A DNA stretch of 64,000 nt from Solimonas sp040066175 (GTDB lineage Bacteria; Pseudomonadota; Gammaproteobacteria; Nevskiales; Nevskiaceae): contig NZ_JBEAAM010000019.1 of NCBI RefSeq assembly GCF_040066175.1, positions 1-64,000 of the forward strand. The letters are read 5' to 3'. The notes beneath the pieces are model-generated. The model was given only the letters and a program-made list of their open reading frames with translations. It ran no database searches and was not told the DNA's origin. Below are positions 20,488 to 29,182 of the stretch, piece by piece (position 1 is the stretch's first letter; each line of letters starts with the position of its first letter). The translations under genes were made by a program, and so were the position numbers.

Positions 20488-21774
20488 ATGAAACCCTACG
20501 GCCGCAAGGTGGCGATTCTCGGCGGAGCGCGCATCCCGTTCGCGCGTTCCAACACCGCGTACGCGACCAAATCCAACCAGGACATGCTGACCGCCGCGTT
20601 GAAGGGCGTCGTGGACCGCTTCCAGCTGCACGGCGAGCGCCTCGGCGAGGTCCAGGCCGGCGCGGTGCTCAAGCACTCGCGCGACTTCAACCTGTGCCGC
20701 GAGTCGGTGCTGTCGTCGGGGCTGTCCGCCGATACCGCAGCGTCCGACGTGCAGATGGCCTGCGGCACCGGCCTGCAGGCGGCGATCAACGTCGCCAACA
20801 AGATCGCGCTCGGCCAGATCGAGTCCGGCATCGCCGGCGGCGTGGACACGACCTCCGACGCGCCGATCGAGGTCAACGACAAGCTGCGCAAGATCCTGCT
20901 CGAAGTGAACCGCGCCAAGACCGGCACGCAGCGCCTCAAGGCACTGGCCAAGTTCCGTCCGTCGATGCTGGCGCCGGCGATTCCGACCAACGGCGAACCG
21001 CGCACGCGCATGAGCATGGGCCAGCACTGCGAGGTCATGGCCAAGGAATGGAAGATCCGCCGCGAGGACCAGGACCTGCTCGCGCTCGAATCGCACCAGA
21101 AGGCCGCGAAGGCTTACGACGAAGGCTTCTTCAGCGACCTGATCGTGCCCTTCGCCGGGCTGGAGCGCGACAACAACCTGCGTGCCGACGTGTCCCTGGA
21201 GAAGCTCGCGTCGCTGGCGCCGGCCTTCGACCGCAAGTCCGGCCAGGGCACGCTGACCGCCGGCAACTCGACGCCGCTGACCGACGGCGCCTCCGCGGTG
21301 CTGCTCGCCTCCGAGGACTGGGCCGCGTCGCGCGGGCTGAAGCCGCTGGCCTACCTGACGCACATGGAAACCGCGGCGGTCGATTTCGCCGGCGGCCGCA
21401 AGGAGGGCCTGCTGATGGCCCCGGCCTACGCGGTGCCGCGCATGCTCGCCCGCGCCGGCATCAAGCTGCAGGACTTCGACTTCTACGAGATCCACGAAGC
21501 CTTCGCCGCGCAGGTGCTGTGCACGCTCAAGGCCTGGGAAGACCCGAAGTTCTGCAAGGAGCGCCTGGGCCTCGACCAGCCGCTGGGCACCATCGACCGC
21601 AGCAAGATGAACGTCAAGGGCGGCAGCCTCGCCGCCGGCCATCCCTTCGCCGCGACCGGCGGCCGCATCCTCGCGTCGCTGGCCAAGATCATCCGCCAGA
21701 ACGGCGGCGGCCGCGGCCTGATCTCGATCTGCGCCGCCGGCGGCCAGGGCGTGGTCGCAATCGTTGAGGGGTGA
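20488..21774 (+). CDS. fadI: acetyl-CoA C-acyltransferase (FadI-type thiolase)
   Basis: This 428-aa thiolase cleaves 3-ketoacyl-CoA in fatty-acid beta-oxidation, or makes acetoacetyl-CoA in reverse. The nucleophile is Cys92 in MACGTGLQAAI. The active-site histidine motifs are FYEIHEAFAAQ and GHPFAATGGR, and the second cysteine is Cys415 in ICAAGGQG. The sequence follows the FadI rather than the FadA pattern. The ATG at 20488 has AGGAG six bases upstream. No fadJ partner is in the window. A strong terminator follows, so it appears monocistronic. Acetyl-CoA acetyltransferase is an alternative name. Confidence 0.88.
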   Translation: MKPYGRKVAILGGARIPFARSNTAYATKSNQDMLTAALKGVVDRFQLHGERLGEVQAGAVLKHSRDFNLCRESVLSSGLSADTAASDVQMACGTGLQAAINVANKIALGQIESGIAGGVDTTSDAPIEVNDKLRKILLEVNRAKTGTQRLKALAKFRPSMLAPAIPTNGEPRTRMSMGQHCEVMAKEWKIRREDQDLLALESHQKAAKAYDEGFFSDLIVPFAGLERDNNLRADVSLEKLASLAPAFDRKSGQGTLTAGNSTPLTDGASAVLLASEDWAASRGLKPLAYLTHMETAAVDFAGGRKEGLLMAPAYAVPRMLARAGIKLQDFDFYEIHEAFAAQVLCTLKAWEDPKFCKERLGLDQPLGTIDRSKMNVKGGSLAAGHPFAATGGRILASLAKIIRQNGGGRGLISICAAGGQGVVAIVEG

Positions 21775-21869
21775 GCCGGAGTGACGCCGGAGCGCCGGTG
21801 GCGCTTTAGGCCCGGCGAACGCCCGGCCATGGATGGCAACACGGCGCTGCTGAAATGCAAGAGCAACGA

Positions 21870-21896
21870 GCCCGGCCGCGCGCCGGGCTTTCTTTT
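21870..21896 (+). terminator. Rho-independent terminator after the thiolase
   Basis: GCCCGGC (21870-21876) pairs with GCCGGGC (21882-21888), followed by TTTCTTTT. Two further GC hairpins lie between the stop codon and this site (GCGCCGGTGGCGC; CCCGGCGAACGCCCGG). Confidence 0.85.
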
Positions 21897-21976
21897 CGGA
21901 CGGCTCTGAGGGCGTTCCCGCTGAGACACTGCAGCCGAGTCCGGCATAATCCGCCCTTCTTACCGGGGGATACGGA

Positions 21977-23314
21977 ATGAGTGTCGGCAGGGAGAACTGG
22001 GGCAGCCGTTTCGGCTTCATCATGGCCGCGGCGGGTTCGGCGATCGGCCTCGGCAATGTCTGGCGCTTCCCGTACATCACCGGCACCAACGGCGGCGGCG
22101 CCTTCCTGCTGATCTACCTGGGCATCATCGTCGCGTTCGGCGTGTCGCTGGCGCTGGCCGAGATGGTGGTCGGCCGTACCGCACAGCGCAATCCGGTCGG
22201 CGCGTTCCGCGCACTCGGCGGCGCGCGCTGGGCCGGTGTCGGCTTCCTCGGCGTGTTCACCGGCTTTGCGATCCTGTCGTTCTACATCGTCGTCGCCGGC
22301 TGGACGCTCGCCTACATCGTGCAGTCGCTGCGCGGCGGCCTGCACAGCACCGATCCGAAGGTGCTGGAAGCGGCGTTCGGCGCCTTCGTGTCCGACCCGG
22401 TCGCGCCGATCGTCTATGCCGGCCTGTTCATCGGCCTGACGGCGTGGATCGTCGTCGGCGGCATCGCCCGCGGCATCGAGCGCTGGAACAAGATCCTGAT
22501 GCCGGCGCTGTTCGTGATCCTGCTGGTCCTGGTCGCGCGCGCGCTGACGCTGCCCGGCGCCGCACAGGGCCTGTCGTTCTACCTGGTGCCGGATTTCAGC
22601 AAGGTCAGCACGCGCACCTTCTACGACGCGATCTCGCAGGTGTTCTTCTCGCTGTCGATCGGCATGGGCACGCTGCTGACCTACGGCTCCTACCTGTCGA
22701 AACAGGAAAACCTGCCATCGGCGGCGCTGACCGTCGTGCTGCTCGACACCTGCGCCGCGGTGCTCGCCGGCCTGATGATCCTGCCGGCGGTATTCGCCTT
22801 CGGCTTCAACCCGAGCGCCGGCCCCGGCCTGACCTTCATCACGCTGCCTGCGGTGTTCGCGTCGATGCCTTTCGGTGCCGTGTTCAGTGTGCTGTTCTTC
22901 ACGCTGCTGGCGATCGCGGCGCTGACCTCGGCCGTGTCCATCCTCGAACCGATGGTCGCGTATTTCGTGGACGAGCACGGCCTCGACCGCCGCCGCACGG
23001 TGATCGTCGCCGCCTGCGTCTGCTTCCTGCTCGGCGTGCCGGCCTCGCTGTCCTTCGGCCTGTGGAACGGCTTCACGCTGTTCGGCAAGACCTGGTTCGA
23101 CCTGATGGACTTCCTGTCGAACAACCTGCTGCTGCCGATCGGCGGGCTGCTGACCGCGCTGTTCGTCGGCTGGGCGTGGGCGCAGCCGGCAGCGCACCAT
23201 CTGTCCAACGAAGGCAAGCTGCACCAGCCGTGGTCGCCGCTATGGCTGTTCGTGCTGCGCTATGTCGCGCCGCTGGGCATCCTCTGGATCCTGCTGTCCT
23301 CGCTGCTGAAGTAA
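21977..23314 (+). CDS. sodium-dependent neurotransmitter-symporter family transporter (NSS/SNF)
   Basis: The 445-aa inner-membrane protein has the LeuT fold with about 11-12 helices. The first helix reads WGSRFGFIMAAAGSAIGLGNVWRFPYITGTNGGGAF, which is the signature sodium- and substrate-binding region. It would import an amino acid or amine with Na+. The ligand is not predictable by eye. The AGCS symporter gene starts 19 bp downstream, so the two form an amino-acid-uptake unit. Confidence 0.92.
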   Translation: MSVGRENWGSRFGFIMAAAGSAIGLGNVWRFPYITGTNGGGAFLLIYLGIIVAFGVSLALAEMVVGRTAQRNPVGAFRALGGARWAGVGFLGVFTGFAILSFYIVVAGWTLAYIVQSLRGGLHSTDPKVLEAAFGAFVSDPVAPIVYAGLFIGLTAWIVVGGIARGIERWNKILMPALFVILLVLVARALTLPGAAQGLSFYLVPDFSKVSTRTFYDAISQVFFSLSIGMGTLLTYGSYLSKQENLPSAALTVVLLDTCAAVLAGLMILPAVFAFGFNPSAGPGLTFITLPAVFASMPFGAVFSVLFFTLLAIAALTSAVSILEPMVAYFVDEHGLDRRRTVIVAACVCFLLGVPASLSFGLWNGFTLFGKTWFDLMDFLSNNLLLPIGGLLTALFVGWAWAQPAAHHLSNEGKLHQPWSPLWLFVLRYVAPLGILWILLSSLLK

Positions 23315-23333
23315 ACCACCGCGGACCGCCCTC

Positions 23334-25004
23334 ATGGACGCCTTCTTCGCCGCGCTCGACGCGATCAATGCCGTGATGCTGGGCGTACCGACGCTGCTCG
23401 GCCTGCTGTGCATCGGCCTGCTGTTCACCGTGTGGAGCCGCTTCGGCCAGTGGCGCTCGCTGACCCATGGCGTGCAGCTGGTCCGCGGCCGGGTGCCCGG
23501 CGTCTCGGGTCAGGGCAAGGGCGCGCTGTCGCACTTCCAGGCGCTGTCGGCGGCGCTGTCGGCGACCGTCGGCCTGGGCAACATCGGCGGCGTGGCGATC
23601 GCGGTATCCATCGGCGGGCCGGGCGCGGTGTTCTGGATGTGGATGGTCGGCCTGGTCGGCATGGCGCTCAAATCGACCGAGGTCACGCTGTCGCTGCTCT
23701 ACCGCAACACCGACGATCCCGCCAACCCGCACGGCGGCACGATGTGGGTGTGCAAGAAGGGCCTCGCCGAGCTGCGACCGCAGCTCGCCGGCGTCGGCGC
23801 GGTCGCCGGCGGCCTGTTCGCCGTCGCGCTGATCCTGTTCGGCATCACCGGCGGCAACATGTTCCAGGCCTGGAACGCGTCGGAGATCGCGCGCGCCTAC
23901 TTCGGCGTGCCGACCTGGATCTCGGGTCTGGTCATGGCGCTGCTGGTCGGCGCGGTGATCCTCGGTGGCATCCGCCGCATCGGCCAGATCGCCGGCGTAC
24001 TGGTGCCGGTGATGTGCGGCCTCTACGTGCTCGCGGCGCTGTACGTGATCGGCGCGAACCTCGATCGGGTGCCCGGCATCTTCGCGCTGATCCTGCGCAG
24101 CGCATTCGCACCGGCCGAGGCCGGCGGCGCCTTCATCGGCGCGAGCCTGGGCACGGCCTTCATCTTCGGCATGAAGCGCGCGCTGTTCTCGTCGGAATCC
24201 GGCCTGGGGTCGGCGCCGATCGCGCATTCGGCGGTGAAGACGCCGGAGCCGGTCACCGAAGGCGTGGTCGCCGGCCTCGAACCCTTCATCGACACCATCG
24301 TCGTCTGCACGATGACCGCGCTGGTCATCCTGATCACCGGCCTGTGGAACCGCGGTCCCGCGGTGAGCTGGGACACACCGCCGGCGCTGGTCGCCGCCGG
24401 CCCGCAGCAGTGGGCGCCGGCGCTCGACTGGCTGCCGGCCGGCGCCGATCCGTCGCTGCTGACCGGCGACCAGGTGTTCGTCGTCGTCGGTCATGCCGAC
24501 GGTACGCGCGGCAAGCTGTTCGGCAACATCGCCGGCAGCGGCGACGCGCGCTCGGTCGTCTGGCGGCCGCTGGTCGCAGCCGAAGCGCCGCGCATCGTCG
24601 AACCCGGCGTCTTCGCCGACTACCCCGGCTCGACGCTGACGGCGAAAGCCTTCGATTCCGTGCGTCCGGGCCTGGGCCAGTGGATGGTCACGATCACCGT
24701 CTGGCTGTTCGCGATCTCGACGATGATCACCTGGAGCTACTACGGCGAACAGGGCGTGGTCTATCTCGCCGGCAGCCGCTGGGTCGTGCCCTACCGGCTG
24801 CTGTGGTGCGGCCTGGCATTCGCCGCCTGCCTGGGCTTCATCCGCACCGACGTCGAACTCGACACCGTCAGCACCGTCGCGCTGGGCTTCATGCTCGCGG
24901 TCAACCTGCCGACCATGCTGCTGCTCGGCCACCGCGCGATGCGCGCCTGGCAGGACTACTTCGAACGGCTCGCCGCCGGCCGGGTCGGACAGCGCCCGGA
25001 CTGA
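23334..25004 (+). CDS. alanine/glycine:sodium symporter (AGCS family) with large loop insertion
   Basis: The product is a 556-aa sodium-coupled amino-acid symporter of the AGCS family. Family motifs include SHFQALSAALSATVGLGNIGGVAIA and FSSESGLGSAPIAHSAVKTPEPVTEG. It is about 100 aa longer than the usual 450. The extra segment is at roughly residues 345-435 (VSWDTPPALV to GSTLTAKAF), between two membrane helices, hydrophilic and probably periplasmic. After it the normal helices resume (FDSVRPGLGQWMVTI, TWSYYGEQG). Such insertions occur in some gammaproteobacterial members. Their function is unknown. Confidence 0.9.
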   Translation: MDAFFAALDAINAVMLGVPTLLGLLCIGLLFTVWSRFGQWRSLTHGVQLVRGRVPGVSGQGKGALSHFQALSAALSATVGLGNIGGVAIAVSIGGPGAVFWMWMVGLVGMALKSTEVTLSLLYRNTDDPANPHGGTMWVCKKGLAELRPQLAGVGAVAGGLFAVALILFGITGGNMFQAWNASEIARAYFGVPTWISGLVMALLVGAVILGGIRRIGQIAGVLVPVMCGLYVLAALYVIGANLDRVPGIFALILRSAFAPAEAGGAFIGASLGTAFIFGMKRALFSSESGLGSAPIAHSAVKTPEPVTEGVVAGLEPFIDTIVVCTMTALVILITGLWNRGPAVSWDTPPALVAAGPQQWAPALDWLPAGADPSLLTGDQVFVVVGHADGTRGKLFGNIAGSGDARSVVWRPLVAAEAPRIVEPGVFADYPGSTLTAKAFDSVRPGLGQWMVTITVWLFAISTMITWSYYGEQGVVYLAGSRWVVPYRLLWCGLAFAACLGFIRTDVELDTVSTVALGFMLAVNLPTMLLLGHRAMRAWQDYFERLAAGRVGQRPD

Positions 25005-25027
25005 ACACCGCCGCCGATCCAGCCCCG

Positions 25028-26074
25028 ATGATGAATGCCATCACCGCGCCCTCGCGGATCGATACGGCGCCACCACCGGCAACCGGGACCGGCGTGCTGC
25101 TCGTCAATCTCGGCACGCCTTCGGCGCCGACCGCGCCGGCGATCCGCCGCTACCTGCGCGAGTTCCTCGCCGACCGGCGCGTGGTCGATCTGCCGCGCCT
25201 GCTGTGGTGGCCGATCCTCTACGGCTTCATCCTGCCGCTGCGGCCACGCCGGCTCGCACACGCCTACGGCGCGATCTGGACGGAACGCGGCTCGCCGCTG
25301 CTGGCGATCGGACGCGATCAGCAACAGGGCCTGCAGCAGCGGCTCGGCCACCGCGCGACCGTCGCGCTGGCGATGCGCTACGGCGAACCGTCGGTGACCA
25401 CGGCACTCGCCGGACTGCAGGCGCAGGGCGTGACCCGGCTGCTGGTGCTGCCGCTGTACCCGCAGTACTCGGCGACGACCACCGCCTCGGTGCTCGACGC
25501 CGTGTTCGACGCCTGCCGCCCGCTGCGCGCGGTGCCGGAGCTGCGCACGGTCAACGACTACCACGACGACGCGGGCTACATCGCCGCACTGGCGGACTCG
25601 GTCCGGCATCACTGGGCAACCCACGGGCGCGGCGACCACCTGCTGCTGTCCTTCCATTCCATCCCGCAGCGCTATGAAGACGCCGGCGACCCCTACGGCC
25701 GCCACTGCCGGCAGACCGCGCAACGACTCGCACAGCTGCTCGACCTGCCGGCGGACCGCTGGAGCCTGAGCTTCCAGTCCCGCGTCGGCCGTGCGCAGTG
25801 GCTGTCGCCCTACACTGACGAATACGTCACCGCCCTCGCCGGCCGGGGCGTGCGCCGGCTCGACGTGATCTGCCCCGGCTTTGCCGCCGACTGCCTGGAA
25901 ACGCTGGAGGAAGTCGCGCTGCGCTATGCCGCCGACTTCCGCCGTGCCGGCGGCGAGGTTCTGCGCTACATTCCCGCGCTCAACGCCGAACCGGCGCACC
26001 TCGACGCGCTGGCCGCACTGGTCGAACGCCATCTCGCCGGCTGGCCCTGCGGCGATCCCACAGGAGACTTTTGA
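25028..26074 (+). CDS. hemH: ferrochelatase
   Basis: HemH inserts Fe2+ into protoporphyrin IX, the last step of haem synthesis. The 348-aa protein has VLLVNLGTPSAPT near the start, LPLYPQYSATTTASVLDAV, and the metal-site histidine in LLLSFHSIPQRYEDAGDPY. The conserved SFQSRVGRAQWLSPYTDE and CPGFAADCLETLEEV follow. Two adjacent ATGs (25028 and 25031) are possible starts. The first residues (about 20) are a poorly conserved leader. It lies 23 bp after the AGCS gene. Confidence 0.95.
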   Translation: MMNAITAPSRIDTAPPPATGTGVLLVNLGTPSAPTAPAIRRYLREFLADRRVVDLPRLLWWPILYGFILPLRPRRLAHAYGAIWTERGSPLLAIGRDQQQGLQQRLGHRATVALAMRYGEPSVTTALAGLQAQGVTRLLVLPLYPQYSATTTASVLDAVFDACRPLRAVPELRTVNDYHDDAGYIAALADSVRHHWATHGRGDHLLLSFHSIPQRYEDAGDPYGRHCRQTAQRLAQLLDLPADRWSLSFQSRVGRAQWLSPYTDEYVTALAGRGVRRLDVICPGFAADCLETLEEVALRYAADFRRAGGEVLRYIPALNAEPAHLDALAALVERHLAGWPCGDPTGDF

Positions 26075-26103
26075 CAAATTCCGTCACTCACTGACACAAC
26101 TGG

Positions 26104-26122
26104 GCCGACCCGTCCGGTCGGC
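26104..26122 (+). terminator. hairpin after hemH
   Basis: GCCGACC (26104-26110) pairs with GGTCGGC (26116-26122) around CGTCC. There is no T-run directly after it, so it is a weak terminator candidate separating hemH from the pilin promoter. Confidence 0.45.
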
Positions 26123-26180
26123 ATGTAGATAAATTTGACTAAGCGCCTGGTTTTATTGAGTTGCACCGCAGCATGAGCCT

Positions 26181-26196
26181 TGGCACACAGGCTGCG
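26181..26196 (+). promoter_or_regulatory. sigma-54 promoter of pilA
   Basis: TGGCAC (26181-26186) and CTGC (26192-26195) give the GG/GC dinucleotides 12 bp apart as in the consensus TGGCACG-N4-TTGC. The start would fall near 26207, about 50 nt before the pilA ATG. Major pilin genes are classically driven by RpoN with PilR. Confidence 0.8.
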
Positions 26197-26255
26197 TAAG
26201 AAAAGGCGCACGGGGAGACGTTCCGGTGCATCACCATCCAATTGGAGAGTTTCAA

Positions 26256-26702
26256 ATGAAGAAGCAGCTGCAGAAGGGCTTTACGCTGATCGAGCTGATG
26301 ATCGTCATCGCGATCATCGGCATCCTCGCCGCCATCGCCATCCCGGCCTACCAGGACTACATCGCGCGCTCGCAGGCGTCCGAGGCGGTCTCGCTGATGT
26401 CCGGCGGCAAGACCCCGCTGGCGGAGTTCTTCTCCGACAAGGGCGTCTGGCCGAGTGCCGCGGCGTCCGTGATGGGCACGCTGTCCGGCAAGTACGTCGC
26501 CACCATCGAGATCACTGGAAACACCGGCGGCACTTCGCTGCCGATCGAACTGACGGCGACGATGAAGGCTCAGGATGTCAACAAGAACATCATGGGCAAG
26601 ACCGTCATCATGACGTCCACGAGCGGCAGCAGCTGGACCTGCAAGCCGGGCGGGGCCAATCCGATCGATCCGAAGTACCTGCCGGCGGCCTGCCGCGGGT
26701 GA
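26256..26702 (+). CDS. pilA: type IV major pilin (first copy)
   Basis: This 148-aa type IVa pilin would be exported, cleaved and methylated by PilD and polymerised by PilB/PilC. The leader MKKQLQKG is followed by mature FTLIELMIVIAIIGILAAIA with Glu at position 5. A globular domain ends in the disulfide-loop pattern WTC ... YLPAACRG. The ATG at 26256 is preceded by GGAGAG and a sigma-54 promoter. A terminator follows it, then a second pilin gene. Confidence 0.95.
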   Translation: MKKQLQKGFTLIELMIVIAIIGILAAIAIPAYQDYIARSQASEAVSLMSGGKTPLAEFFSDKGVWPSAAASVMGTLSGKYVATIEITGNTGGTSLPIELTATMKAQDVNKNIMGKTVIMTSTSGSSWTCKPGGANPIDPKYLPAACRG

Positions 26703-26718
26703 TCGACTCGTGACCAGG

Positions 26719-26755
26719 GAAGGCTGCACGCGGTCGGTGCAGCCTTCCTCGTTTT
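26719..26755 (+). terminator. Rho-independent terminator between the two pilin genes
   Basis: GAAGGCTGCAC (26719-26729) pairs perfectly with GTGCAGCCTTC (26737-26747), followed by CTCGTTTT. It should make the first pilin mRNA much more abundant than read-through mRNA for the second pilin. Confidence 0.88.
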
Positions 26756-26779
26756 GAACGTCACCGCAGACGCGAAGCC

Positions 26780-27214
26780 ATGGACCTTCGGAGCAATCGG
26801 GGTTTCACGCTGATTGAGCTGATGATCGTCATCGCGATCATCGGCATTCTCGCCGCCATCGCGATTCCCGCGTACCGGGATTACGTGGCCAAGGCGCAGG
26901 CCGGCGAGGCGATCACGCTGTTGATGGGCAAGAAGGTCCCGATGGCCGAGTTCTTCAACAGCGCCGGACGCTGGCCCGCCGACGTCGCCAGTGTGGCGGA
27001 CCAGGGCAGCACCGGCACCTTCATCGCCACGGTTTCCATCACCGGCGGCGCGGGATCGACGGGTGTGGTGCAACTCACGGCGCATATCCGCGCAACCAAC
27101 GTCTCCACCCTCATCGCCAACCGCAACGTTCTCATGACCTCGTCGGACGGCGCTCACTGGACTTGCAGTTCCAACGACATTCCATCGCGATACCTGCCGG
27201 CAGCCTGCCGGTAA
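26780..27214 (+). CDS. type IV major pilin paralogue (second copy)
   Basis: The product is a 144-aa type IVa pilin with leader MDLRSNRG and mature FTLIELMIVIAIIGILAAIA, almost identical to the first copy over the N-terminal helix. The globular part differs but has the same spacing (VPMAEFFNSAGRWP against TPLAEFFSDKGVWP) and the same C-terminus WTC ... YLPAACR. It starts 24 bp after the terminator with no sigma-54 promoter of its own, so it is probably expressed by read-through. It may be a variant subunit or a source for antigenic variation. Confidence 0.9.
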   Translation: MDLRSNRGFTLIELMIVIAIIGILAAIAIPAYRDYVAKAQAGEAITLLMGKKVPMAEFFNSAGRWPADVASVADQGSTGTFIATVSITGGAGSTGVVQLTAHIRATNVSTLIANRNVLMTSSDGAHWTCSSNDIPSRYLPAACR

Positions 27215-29124
27215 GCGCGATACACGTACTCCGCTTGCAGCGTTTCCTGCCCGCCGGATTCTGGCTGCTGGCGCTCGCGGCGTTCTGGCTGCTGTATCGG
27301 CCCGGCCTGCCCGGCGGATTCATCTTCGACGACTATCCCAACCTTCAGCGACTGGCCACCATCACCACCGGCCGCTGGCAGGAACTGCTGTCCTACGCCG
27401 TTCAGGGCATCGCCGGCCCGAGCGGCCGCCCGCTGTCATTGCTGACCTTCGCGCTGCAGCACGACAGCTGGCCCGCGGATCCCGGGGCGTTCAAACGGAT
27501 CAACCTGCTGATTCATGCAATCAATGCCAGCCTGCTGTGGTGGTGCTTCGCACGCCTGGCGCAACTGATGAATCTGCACCAGGGCCGATGGATTGCACCC
27601 ATCGCTGCCGCGCTGTGGCTGCTGTGGCCGATCCAGGTCAGCTCGGTCCTGTACGTCGTGCAGCGCATGACCCTGCTGGCCGCGACGTGCATGTTCCTGG
27701 GGCTGGCGCTGTATGTCGAGTCACGCTCCGTTCAGCCGCGCGCAGCCGGGACGACGACGAACAAGGCACACGCTCTATTTCTGCTTGCGCTGTTCGTGGG
27801 AATCGGCCTCGGCATGCTCTGCAAGGAAAATGCGATCGTCTTTCCCTTGCTGGTGCTCGCCGTGGAAGCAACGTTGCTCAGCCGCGTGCGTCGGCCGCCG
27901 CGCCTCTGGCTCGCGGGGCTGTGGCTTCCTCTCGCCGCCTTTACGATCTACCTGCTGGTGTTCCTGCAACCCTGGCAACACTACGGAAACCGTGCCTTCG
28001 ACATGACCGAGCGCGTGCTTACCGAAGGCCGCGTGCTCTGGATGTATGTGCAGCAGATCGTGCTGCCCTCGGCGGGGTCGCTGCGGTTTCTCTACGACAA
28101 CTACCCGGTTTCCACCGGCCTTTTCGCGCCGTCCACCACCGCGCTGGCCTGGACGGCATGGCTCGCGGTGATCATTGCCGCATGGCAGTCGCGCAGGCGC
28201 TGGCCCGTCGCCGCATTCGCGGTGTTGTTCTTCCTCGGCAGCCACGTCCTGGAATCGACCATCGTGCCGCTGGAACTGGTCTTCGAGCACCGCAACTACC
28301 TCGGCAGCCCGGCGATCGCCTTGTTCCTCGTCGCCGGATTGACAGGCATCACGCAGGTGCGTCCGAGCGTGCGACTGGCGCTCGGCGCTCTCTACTTCGT
28401 CATGCTCGCCGTGGTGACCTTCAACATCACCTCGCTCTGGGGCAATCCCCTGCTCCAGAAGAAGGTCTGGTACATGCAGAATCCGGATTCGGCCCGGGTG
28501 CATACCACCTTTGCGGCAGCAGTGCTCGTGGAAGGGTACCCCGAGGAATCCGCGCGCCTGCTCGACATCGCGATCGAGCGCTTCCCGACGAACAGCGCCC
28601 TGGCCATCGCCCGAGCCGAGATCGGCTGTTACGTCCCTGAACTGCGCCCGGCTTCACTCGACCAGGCCATAGCCGCCGCCGCGAAAGGCGACGGAGAGAT
28701 CCTGACTGCCGTACAGTTCCTGGATCGAATCGTCAACGCATTCAGCGAAAACCACTGTTCTGCATACTCTGCTGCGGAGATCGTTGACCTGCTCCGCGCC
28801 GCGCAAGACAACCCTGCGTTCCAGCCGCGTCTGTGCGATCTCGTCCTTCTCGAAGGCATCGTCTACAGCGCGATCGGCGAAACCGATCGTGCGCGCGAAC
28901 GACTTCAGCGGGCTCTGGAACTGGACCGTCGTCCCCGCACGCTCATTCAGGCCGCGAGCTGGGAACTGAGCAACGGCAACACGATCGAAGCACGCAAGCA
29001 CCTCGACGCACTGCACAAGCTGAGGGAAAGCAAGCCAATCCAGTATTTCGCCGTTCTGGACGACGTGAAGCTGCTCGAACTGCGATACCGTGCACTGACC
29101 TCAGACTCCGGAAGCCCGGAATGA
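27163..29124 (+). CDS. TMTC-like GT-C glycosyltransferase with C-terminal TPRs
   Basis: This 653-aa polytopic membrane protein begins with a helix and an acidic extracytoplasmic motif GGFIFDDYPN (Asp56-Asp57). GRPLSLLTFALQ, NLLIHAINASLLWW, LWPIQVSSVLYVVQRM and LCKENAIVFPLLVL follow. This order of motifs resembles TMTC-type O-mannosyltransferases (GT-C fold, polyprenyl-phosphate-sugar donor). Residues 470-640 look like TPR repeats. The frame opens at TTG 27163 and overlaps the pilin gene by 52 bp; TTG 27235 is an equally plausible non-overlapping start. Its position straight after two pilin genes suggests pilin O-glycosylation, which is inference. Confidence 0.65.
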   Translation: MQFQRHSIAIPAGSLPVSAIHVLRLQRFLPAGFWLLALAAFWLLYRPGLPGGFIFDDYPNLQRLATITTGRWQELLSYAVQGIAGPSGRPLSLLTFALQHDSWPADPGAFKRINLLIHAINASLLWWCFARLAQLMNLHQGRWIAPIAAALWLLWPIQVSSVLYVVQRMTLLAATCMFLGLALYVESRSVQPRAAGTTTNKAHALFLLALFVGIGLGMLCKENAIVFPLLVLAVEATLLSRVRRPPRLWLAGLWLPLAAFTIYLLVFLQPWQHYGNRAFDMTERVLTEGRVLWMYVQQIVLPSAGSLRFLYDNYPVSTGLFAPSTTALAWTAWLAVIIAAWQSRRRWPVAAFAVLFFLGSHVLESTIVPLELVFEHRNYLGSPAIALFLVAGLTGITQVRPSVRLALGALYFVMLAVVTFNITSLWGNPLLQKKVWYMQNPDSARVHTTFAAAVLVEGYPEESARLLDIAIERFPTNSALAIARAEIGCYVPELRPASLDQAIAAAAKGDGEILTAVQFLDRIVNAFSENHCSAYSAAEIVDLLRAAQDNPAFQPRLCDLVLLEGIVYSAIGETDRARERLQRALELDRRPRTLIQAASWELSNGNTIEARKHLDALHKLRESKPIQYFAVLDDVKLLELRYRALTSDSGSPE

Positions 29125-29182
29125 CGATCATGTGCGAGTGTGGTTGCGCGTACCCGATCCGGCCGCGAGAACCGAGACCATC

